From the NCBI GenBank assembly GCA_913009865.1, contig CAJVYK010000107.1, positions 1-6,796 of the forward strand: a stretch of 6,796 bases of DNA. Direction: 5' to 3'. The position numbers and the translations under genes are program-made. Below are positions 1-5,001 of the stretch, one piece after another (positions within the stretch are counted from its first letter, which is position 1; the number at the start of each line of letters is the position of its first letter). This DNA is from an uncultured bacterium (lineage in GTDB: Bacteria > Planctomycetota > Phycisphaerae > Sedimentisphaerales > Anaerobacaceae). The notes beneath the pieces are model-generated. The model did not search any database, was not told the origin of the DNA, and saw only the letters and a list, made by a program, of their open reading frames with translations.

Positions 1-2
1 AA

Positions 3-797
3 AAAGGCACTTGTCTTTTTGCTGATATTGGAACAAATGGCGAGGTGGTTCTTGGCAATCGCGACTGGCTGGTTTGTGCTTCGAGTTCAGCCGGCCCTGC
101 TTTTGAGGGCAGTGGGGTCAGGCACGGCATGAGAGCAGGAGCAGGGGCCATTGAAAAATTAACTGTTCATCGGGACGCTTCTATCGAGTTTAAGACAATC
201 GGAGATACCCAGCCGGTCGGTATTTGCGGTTCAGGTCTTTTAGATACCCTTGCCGAATTATTCACCGGCAACATTATAGATCGCACCGGCCGATTCAAGT
301 TAGATGGTGACAGAAGATTAACCGAAGGTGACGAGGGCCGACAGTTCCAGTTAGTCCCCCCCGGCGATGGTTTCCAGGAAATCGTTATCACCCAGGCCGA
401 CATCGACAATCTTATTCGCTCCAAGGCCGGTGTTTTTGCTGCTATTCGGGTGCTTATGGATGCTACGCAGACAAAGCCGGAAGACCTGGATGCGGTTTAC
501 CTTGCCGGCGGGTTTGGAAACTTTCTGAACGTTAAGCAGGCCGTTACTATCGGAATGCTGCCGGACGTGCCGTTAGAAAAAATTAGGTTTGTTGGAAATA
601 CAGCTATAGCGGGCGCCAAAACCGTTCTGCTCAGCCGTAAGGCCCTGGAAACAGCGGAACGGATCGCCAAAAGTATGACATATTTTGACTTAATGAGTCA
701 TCCGACGTATATGGATGAGTTTATCAAGGCAAGTTTTTTGCCGCATACGGATTTGAAGCTGTTTCCATCGGTAAGAAGCGTGAAGCGTGAAGCGTGA
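3..797 (+). CDS. RACo-type corrinoid protein reductive activator, C-terminal ATPase part (5'-truncated)
   Basis: Partial gene: the frame is open from the first full codon (position 3), so the true start lies outside the window; 264 residues are visible. They match the C-terminal ASKHA-like ATPase domain of RACo/Orf7 proteins (DUF4445 family). Visible motifs are DIGTNGE (24-44), SSAGPAFEG, CGSGLLD (about 224-244), ADIDNLIRSKA, LAGGFGN (501-521), FVGNTAIAGAK and a closing MDEF...FLPHTDL block. Family members use ATP in the cytoplasm to drive uphill reduction of inactive Co(II) corrinoid to Co(I), passing electrons from an N-terminal 2Fe-2S domain that would lie off the left edge. The adjacent cooC-like gene suggests the target is the corrinoid iron-sulfur protein of CODH/ACS; a methyltransferase corrinoid protein is the alternative. 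The family-like part ends near LFPSV, and the last residues (VKREA) are encoded by a heptamer array. A GTG at 45 is internal, not a start. Confidence 0.9.
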   Translation, partial: KGTCLFADIGTNGEVVLGNRDWLVCASSSAGPAFEGSGVRHGMRAGAGAIEKLTVHRDASIEFKTIGDTQPVGICGSGLLDTLAELFTGNIIDRTGRFKLDGDRRLTEGDEGRQFQLVPPGDGFQEIVITQADIDNLIRSKAGVFAAIRVLMDATQTKPEDLDAVYLAGGFGNFLNVKQAVTIGMLPDVPLEKIRFVGNTAIAGAKTVLLSRKALETAERIAKSMTYFDLMSHPTYMDEFIKASFLPHTDLKLFPSVRSVKREA

Positions 798-807
798 AGC
801 GAGATAC
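773..807. repeat. Heptamer tandem array, consensus GTGAAGC
   Basis: Three perfect tandem copies of GTGAAGC occupy 780-800. They are flanked by a degenerate copy on the left (AAGAAGC, 773-779, five of seven bases matching) and a weaker one on the right (GAGATAC, 801-807, four of seven). The array spans the end of the RACo-type gene and the start region of the cooC-like gene. It encodes the terminal VKREA of the first protein, supplies its TGA stop (795-797) and creates a GTG (794) that overlaps this stop. A related array (GTNTAGC) lies at 4635-4676. Its function is unknown. Confidence 0.85.
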
Positions 808-811
808 GAAA

Positions 812-1552
812 ATGACAACCATTGCTATAAGCGGGAAAGGCGGCTGCGGCAAGACAACCCTGGCTGCTATGATTATCAGGATACTTATAGACCAGTCAGC
901 CAATGGCAGGGGGGTACTTGCTGTCGATGCCGACCCTAACGCCTGTCTGGGTTTAACTATGGGCGCCGAAGTGGCGGGCACCATTGCTGAAATTCGCGAA
1001 CAGGCCCGCGCCAAACCACCCAGCAATGAGGGTATGGACAGGATACGGTCCTTTGAGTACGGTATTCAGCAGGCGGTTACTGAAGCTAAGGGCTTTGATT
1101 TGCTCACTATGGGTCGGCCCGAGGGCCCGGACTGCTATTGTGCGGCAAATAACCTTCTGCGAAAGTTTATAGACAAGCTAAGCGCCGCGTACAGCTTTGT
1201 GGTAATGGACAACGAGGCGGGAATGGAGCACCTGTCCCGGCGAACCACCAATAATGTCGACCTGCTGTGTATCGTGGCCGAATCTACTCCTATTGGCGTG
1301 ATTACAGCCCGGAGGATTTTTGAATTAGCTGAGCAGTTGCCGATATCTGTGAAGAAAATTGGTGTAATATGGAATAAATCTGAGAATAGCAAAGACTTGG
1401 ATGGGGTTGCGAACTTTGGCTGTGTACCTTATGATAAGAGTGTGCTTGAAGCTTCTATACAGGGCAAGACCATATTTGATATTGATGCGAACAGTCCTGC
1501 ATTTTCAGCGGTACGTAAGATACTTGAAGAGACTGTCATAAATCCTGGCTGA
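812..1552 (+). CDS. cooC: CooC/AcsF-type nickel-insertion ATPase for CO dehydrogenase/acetyl-CoA synthase
   Basis: Cytoplasmic SIMIBI-class P-loop ATPase of 246 residues from ATG 812, a normal length for CooC/AcsF. It has a deviant Walker A motif (GKGGCGKTT, residues 8-16) with signature Lys9, a DADPN switch I-like motif (39-43), the CYC metal-binding pair (Cys108 and Cys110) followed by AANNLLR, and VVMDNEAGMEH (130-140) as Walker B/switch II. In known CooC dimers the CxC pair binds Ni(II) or Zn(II), and ATP drives nickel delivery to the CODH or ACS active site. ATG 812 is chosen because the family normally begins right at the beta strand before the P-loop (MTTIAISGKGG). GTG 794, which overlaps the upstream stop as GTGA, would add six repeat-encoded residues (MKRDTK) and cannot be excluded. 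Neither start has a strong Shine-Dalgarno, so translation may be coupled to the upstream gene. CooC and AcsF paralogues cannot be separated by eye. Confidence 0.88.
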   Translation: MTTIAISGKGGCGKTTLAAMIIRILIDQSANGRGVLAVDADPNACLGLTMGAEVAGTIAEIREQARAKPPSNEGMDRIRSFEYGIQQAVTEAKGFDLLTMGRPEGPDCYCAANNLLRKFIDKLSAAYSFVVMDNEAGMEHLSRRTTNNVDLLCIVAESTPIGVITARRIFELAEQLPISVKKIGVIWNKSENSKDLDGVANFGCVPYDKSVLEASIQGKTIFDIDANSPAFSAVRKILEETVINPG

Positions 1553-1584
1553 ACTTATCTGTCAGGAATGAAAGGGGAAAGCGA

Positions 1585-3051
1585 ATGGATAGACGTGCTT
1601 TTTTGAAATTGGCCGGCAGTGCCGCTGCGATGGCCGTTCTTGGGCGTTTTGCTTTGGGTGCAGAGAAGCCGTCACGCAAGCTGAATTTCGTTTTTATTCT
1701 CGCCGACGATCTCGGCTGGTCTGACCTTGGATGTTTCGGCAGTGATTTGCATGAGACGCCCAACATTGACCGGCTGGCCCTGCAGAGCGAGCGTTTTACC
1801 GATGCCTACGCAGCGGCTTCTGTTTGCTCTCCGACTCGTGCCTCGATAATGACCGGCAAGTATCCTGCCCGTCTGCATATGACCACCTGGTACGAGGCCT
1901 CAGCGAACCCTCCGCTCAACCACCTTCTCATCCCGCCGGTCACGGTTGGCAATATGCCGCTTAAGCAGGTAACCATTGCCGAGGTGCTCAAAAAAGCCGG
2001 CTACACCACGGCTCACATAGGTAAGTGGCACCTTGGCGACGCTGAGCACTACCCCGAGACGCAGGGCTTCGACATCAATATTGGCGGGACTTATTCAGGC
2101 GCACCGAACACATACTTCTACCCCTACAGCGGCACAGGCACGTTTGGCGACGGTAAGTTCCGATACGTTCCGCACCTTGAACTGGGCAAAGACGGCGAGT
2201 ACCTGACCGACCGTCTGACGGATGAAGCGCTGAAAATCGTCGATGCGGTAAAAGACAGGCCTTTTTACCTCAACATGGACTATCATACCGTCCACACCCC
2301 GATTGAGGGCAAAGAGGAACTCATTGAGTACTATCGCAAAAAAATTAAGCCGGATATGCGTCACCGTAACCCTGTCTATGCCGCAATGGTTCACACGCTT
2401 GACGAAAACGTTGGCCGTCTTCTTGCCCGGCTCGATAAGCTTGGCATCGCCGAACGCACCGTAGTATTCTTTTTCTCCGACAACGGCGGCCTTGCCGGCA
2501 GATACAGGGGCAAGACCGTAACCGACAACTCCCCGCTGCGTTCCGGCAAGGGTTCGTTATATGAAGGCGGCACCCGCGTTCCACTAATCGTTCGCTGGCC
2601 CGGCGTTACAAAGGCGGGCAGTATTTGCAGTCAGCCGGTCAGTTCGATAGATTTCTATCCGACAATTCTCGAGATGGCCGGCCTTAGTGGCGACCCGCAG
2701 CACAACGCCGATATGGACGGTGTAAGTTTTGTTTCGTTGTTGAAGGACCCCATCGCCCGGCTGAAACGCAATACTTTGTACTGGCACTGGCCGCACTATT
2801 ACTTCGTCAATCCTCGCATCGGCCCGGCAAGTTCGATACGTCAGGGCGACTGGAAGTTAATCGAGTATTTCGAGGACAACCACGTTGAGCTGTATAACCT
2901 CGCAGAAGACATTGGCGAAAAGAACAACCTTGCGGAAAAAATGCCCCAAAAGGCCGAGCAGCTCCGCAAACTCCTTGGCTCCTGGCGTAAGGCCGTTGAT
3001 GCTCAGATGCCCACCCCGAACCCCAGATATAAGTCCAGGGCCGGGAAATAG
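1585..3051 (+). CDS. Tat-exported type I sulfatase (CSPTR formylglycine site)
   Basis: Complete 488-residue alkaline-phosphatase-superfamily sulfatase that hydrolyses sulfate esters, probably on glycans. The N-terminus has a twin-arginine signal (DRRAFLK, Arg3-Arg4) and a hydrophobic stretch, with likely cleavage after LGA (residue 26), so it acts outside the cytoplasm as a folded enzyme. Catalytic features are the metal-binding Asp41-Asp42 (ADDLGWSD), Cys81 in CSPTR (modified to formylglycine), GKWHLG with Lys147 and His149, His234 and His237, Asp299-Asn300 (SDNGG) and GKGSLYEGGTRVP with Lys322. The C-terminal subdomain carries GDWKLIEYFED and ELYNLAED. ATG 1585 is supported by a purine-rich AAAGGGG site about 7 bases upstream. 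It follows cooC by only 32 bp on the same strand with no clear terminator or promoter between, so read-through is plausible although the functions are unrelated. The family is clear; the exact substrate and SulfAtlas subfamily cannot be read from sequence alone. Confidence 0.93.
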   Translation: MDRRAFLKLAGSAAAMAVLGRFALGAEKPSRKLNFVFILADDLGWSDLGCFGSDLHETPNIDRLALQSERFTDAYAAASVCSPTRASIMTGKYPARLHMTTWYEASANPPLNHLLIPPVTVGNMPLKQVTIAEVLKKAGYTTAHIGKWHLGDAEHYPETQGFDINIGGTYSGAPNTYFYPYSGTGTFGDGKFRYVPHLELGKDGEYLTDRLTDEALKIVDAVKDRPFYLNMDYHTVHTPIEGKEELIEYYRKKIKPDMRHRNPVYAAMVHTLDENVGRLLARLDKLGIAERTVVFFFSDNGGLAGRYRGKTVTDNSPLRSGKGSLYEGGTRVPLIVRWPGVTKAGSICSQPVSSIDFYPTILEMAGLSGDPQHNADMDGVSFVSLLKDPIARLKRNTLYWHWPHYYFVNPRIGPASSIRQGDWKLIEYFEDNHVELYNLAEDIGEKNNLAEKMPQKAEQLRKLLGSWRKAVDAQMPTPNPRYKSRAGK

Positions 3052-3073
3052 AATGTAGAGGATACGATTTTCG

Positions 3074-4618
3074 TCAGCTGTGTTTCTTCAGATAGTCCTG
3101 GAGGAATTTTTTCGTCAGTTCGTCCGAGTCGCCGTATTGTTTCCGCAGTCGCCGCAGTTCGGTTTTGAGTTCCTTGACGACATCGGCGTATGCCGTGTTA
3201 TCGTAAATGTTGTTTAGTTCGTTTGGGTCTTTCTGCAGGTCGTACAGTTCCCATGCGTCGATGTCGTAGTAGAAGTGCATCAGCTTATACCGCAGGGTCC
3301 GCACACCGTAGTGTCGTTTTACCATATGCATGCTCGGATATTCGTAATAGTGATAGTACATTGACGTGCGCCAGTCCTGGGGCGTGCTGCCTTTCAGTAT
3401 TGGTCTTAAGCTTCGGCCCTGCATACCTGTGGCAGAGCTATCAGCGGGCTTGGCAATGCCGGCAAAGTCCAGGAACGTCGGGGCGAAGTCCAGATTCAGG
3501 ACGATGTCTTTGTTGACCGAGCCGGGCGCCACTTCCTTCGGGTATCGCACCAGCAGTGGCATACGAAGCGATTCCTCGTACATAAACCGCTTGTCGAACC
3601 AGCCGTGGTCGCCCAGGAAAAAGCCCTGGTCGGAGGTATAGAAGACGATGGTATTCTCAGCTAAGCCGGCTGTGTCAAGATAATCCAGCAGGCGTCCGAC
3701 GTTGTCGTCCAGCGATGCCACGACGCGCAGGTAGTCTTTGATATAGCGCTGGTACTTCCACTTCTTGAGTGCCTGGCCGGCGAGTTCTTTTGGCGGGTCC
3801 ATTTTGAGGTCCTCGTGGGTAAGATGGTGCTCAACGCTCATCGCCTGTTCGCCGGCGGCATCGCTGCGGGTGCTATAGTCATCGTTGAACGTCTCCGGTT
3901 CGGGGATATTGGTATCCTCGTACATCTTTGCGTGTTTTTTGTCCGGGTACCACTTGCGATGCGGCGCTTTGTGCTGACACATCAGGCAGAACGGCTTGTT
4001 ATCATTGCGGTTTTTTAGCCAGTTTATACAGAAGTCGGTAATGATGTCGGTAACGTATCCTTTGTATCTCTTACGCTTACCCATATTGAAGAACGCCGGG
4101 TTGTGATACTCCCCGTTGCCCGGCAGAATATTCCAGTAGTCGAAGCCGGTCGGCTGGCTTATAAGATGCCACTTGCCGATTATGGCAGTTTCATAACCGT
4201 TTTTTTGCAGCAGCTTGGTGAAAGTTTGCTGGCTGCCGTCGAATTTCGTAAAGTTGTCGAGTATGCCGTTGATATGGCTGTATTTTCCGGTCAGAATCAC
4301 TGCCCGGCTGGGTGCGCAGATGGAATTGGTACAGAAGCAGTTCTCGAACAGCATGCCTTCTTCAGCGAGCCGGTCGAGGTTTGGCGTCTTATTGATTTTG
4401 CTGCCGTAACAGCTCATAGCGTGCGAGGCGTGGTCGTCCGCCATTATAAAGACGATGTTCGGCCGTTTTCTTTTTATCGTCATTATCTGAGCTATGTTGG
4501 CACAGGATGGCAATAGTGAAAACGCCCCCGCTGAGGCTGCTGCTGCAACACCGCCGATAAAATCACGCCTGGAAATCTTCCTGTTCTGCTTTTTGGTGGT
4601 TCTTTTCTTATCTTCCAT
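3074..4618 (-). CDS. Tat-exported type I sulfatase (CAPSR site), possibly N-acetylglucosamine-6-sulfatase-like
   Basis: Complete 514-residue sulfatase. After a lysine/arginine-rich leader it has a twin-arginine motif (SRRDFIGG, Arg17-Arg18) and an Ala-rich hydrophobic segment ending LLPSC (Cys39), a poor but possible lipobox, so it may be anchored as a Tat lipoprotein. Catalytic features are Asp61-Asp62 (MADDHASH), Cys101 in CAPSR (formylglycine site), GKWHL with Lys149 and His151, QHKAPHRKW (His217, His220), SDQGFFLGDHGWFDKR with Asp330-Gln331 and His338, then ESLRMPLLVRYP. Asp-Gln instead of Asp-Asn, the HKAPHR block and the FFLGDHGWFDKR block resemble the N-acetylglucosamine-6-sulfatase/heparan-type group (S1_11-like); this is inference and the substrate is unproven. 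ATG 4618 is supported by AAAGGAA (plus-strand 4627-4633) eight bases upstream. The gene converges on the plus-strand sulfatase, and a heptamer array lies directly upstream of its ribosome-binding site. Confidence 0.93.
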   Translation of the reverse strand: MEDKKRTTKKQNRKISRRDFIGGVAAAASAGAFSLLPSCANIAQIMTIKRKRPNIVFIMADDHASHAMSCYGSKINKTPNLDRLAEEGMLFENCFCTNSICAPSRAVILTGKYSHINGILDNFTKFDGSQQTFTKLLQKNGYETAIIGKWHLISQPTGFDYWNILPGNGEYHNPAFFNMGKRKRYKGYVTDIITDFCINWLKNRNDNKPFCLMCQHKAPHRKWYPDKKHAKMYEDTNIPEPETFNDDYSTRSDAAGEQAMSVEHHLTHEDLKMDPPKELAGQALKKWKYQRYIKDYLRVVASLDDNVGRLLDYLDTAGLAENTIVFYTSDQGFFLGDHGWFDKRFMYEESLRMPLLVRYPKEVAPGSVNKDIVLNLDFAPTFLDFAGIAKPADSSATGMQGRSLRPILKGSTPQDWRTSMYYHYYEYPSMHMVKRHYGVRTLRYKLMHFYYDIDAWELYDLQKDPNELNNIYDNTAYADVVKELKTELRRLRKQYGDSDELTKKFLQDYLKKHS

Positions 4619-4634
4619 AATTGCGGTTCCTTTA

Positions 4635-4676
4635 GTGTAGCGTATAGCGTGTAGCGTATAGCGTTTAGCGTTTAGT
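4635..4676. repeat. Heptamer tandem array, consensus GTNTAGC (six copies)
   Basis: Six consecutive 7-bp units are GTGTAGC, GTATAGC, GTGTAGC, GTATAGC, GTTTAGC and GTTTAGT. The first four alternate strictly between two variants. The array starts two bases upstream of the sulfatase ribosome-binding site and runs into a T-run at 4674-4680. On the sulfatase strand it would read as repeated GCTATAC/GCTACAC in the mRNA leader. Its GTnnAGC framework matches the GTGAAGC array at 780-800. Confidence 0.9.
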
Positions 4677-4681
4677 TTTTT

Positions 4682-4702
4682 ACTGTCCGCTATCTGTTGT
4701 CC
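4682..4702. repeat. Second degenerate heptamer array (ACTGTCC-like)
   Basis: Three adjacent 7-bp units, ACTGTCC, GCTATCT and GTTGTCC, share the pattern N-Y-T-R-T-C-Y. They follow the GTNTAGC array after five bases and have a different consensus. Copies are few and degenerate, so chance is not excluded, but the shared 7-base period next to a clear heptamer array supports a related origin. Confidence 0.5.
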
Positions 4703-4708
4703 ATTATA
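4703..4708 (-). promoter_or_regulatory. Candidate -10 box for the minus-strand sulfatase
   Basis: A perfect TATAAT on the minus strand (plus-strand ATTATA) lies 84 bases upstream of the sulfatase ATG. No convincing -35 hexamer sits 16-18 bases further upstream; the bases there are A-rich (AAATAA). If used, the transcript would carry both heptamer arrays in its leader. Single-box evidence only. Confidence 0.3.
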
Positions 4709-4719
4709 TGCTATTTGAT

Positions 4720-4739
4720 AGAGTATTATTTTGTACTCT
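4720..4739. other. Short inverted repeat (6-bp arms)
   Basis: AGAGTA (4720-4725) and TACTCT (4734-4739) can pair around an 8-base loop. It lies just upstream of the minus-strand TATAAT, roughly where a -35 element or regulator site would be. It could be a small operator or chance; the arms are short and A/T-rich, and no terminator U-tract follows. Confidence 0.3.
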
Positions 4740-4861
4740 CTGAAGCCATAATCAACGATAATTACCTCAAAATCCGAAGCTTAGTGTCCAAATATCATAG
4801 AGATTAGGTAGAAGCCGCCGTGGGATACGGTTACAGGATGGTTAAGCGCTGCGGTTATTCC

Positions 4862-4877
4862 GGTTAGCTGGTTAGCT
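4862..4877. repeat. 8-bp tandem duplication GGTTAGCT x2
   Basis: Two perfect adjacent copies of GGTTAGCT lie 20 bases before the TTGACA box of the rightward promoter. The junction forms the small palindrome AGCT-GGTT-AGCT. The position would suit a regulator binding site, but two copies could equally be a replication-slippage product. Confidence 0.4.
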
Positions 4878-4896
4878 CACTTAAAGCGGTTTTTTA

Positions 4897-4925
4897 TTGA
4901 CAGAGAAGGTATTTATTTATAGTAT
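4897..4925 (+). promoter_or_regulatory. Sigma-70-like promoter for the HEAT-repeat gene
   Basis: A perfect -35 hexamer TTGACA (4897-4902) is followed by an A/T-rich segment with two overlapping -10 candidates: TATAGT (4918-4923, five of six matches, 15-bp spacer) and TAGTAT (4920-4925, four of six, 17-bp spacer). Transcription would start near 4930, giving a leader of about 70 bases to the ATG at 5002. It is the best promoter-like sequence I found in the window. Confidence 0.6.
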
Positions 4926-5001
4926 GTTGGTTTTAGGGACGAATATTCATAATAACTTATGGTTTTTAGCTTTTTACAACGAATCTTTTGGAGATATTTC
5001 G

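Larger units (their letters stand above)
4619..5001. other. Divergent intergenic region (383 bp)
   Basis: This spacer separates the leftward sulfatase from the rightward HEAT-repeat gene. From left to right it holds the sulfatase ribosome-binding site, two heptamer arrays (4635-4676 and 4682-4702), a minus-strand TATAAT, a short A/T-rich hairpin, an 8-bp tandem duplication, a rightward promoter with a perfect TTGACA, and the GGAG ribosome-binding site (4990-4993) of the HEAT gene. Between about 4741 and 4860 I see no convincing gene, tRNA or known riboswitch. A small hairpin, CCGT-GGGAT-ACGG, occurs at 4818-4830 and may be chance. Confidence 0.7.

Noticed and set aside
773..807. CRISPR array or short direct-repeat phage attachment site
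   Set aside because: The units are contiguous 7-mers without spacers, and no integrase, cas gene or tRNA is present in the window.
724..1026. Minus-strand frame containing SRFTLHASRF
   Set aside because: This is a translation of the reverse complement of the GTGAAGC array plus antisense cooC; such repeat-derived peptides are spurious.
4103..4516. 137-codon open frame on the plus strand
   Set aside because: It is antisense to the catalytic N-terminal half of the minus-strand sulfatase, whose motifs are intact, and it shows no family features.
4801..4880. Possible riboswitch or tRNA-like RNA
   Set aside because: The conserved cores I know (c-di-GMP, cobalamin, SAM, TPP, tRNA T-loop) are not recognisable, and the segment lies upstream of the best promoter, so it would not be in the HEAT-gene leader.
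4886..4897. Rho-independent terminator before the HEAT-gene promoter (AGCGG followed by six T)
   Set aside because: No upstream sequence pairs convincingly with AAGCGG to form a GC-rich stem next to the T-run.
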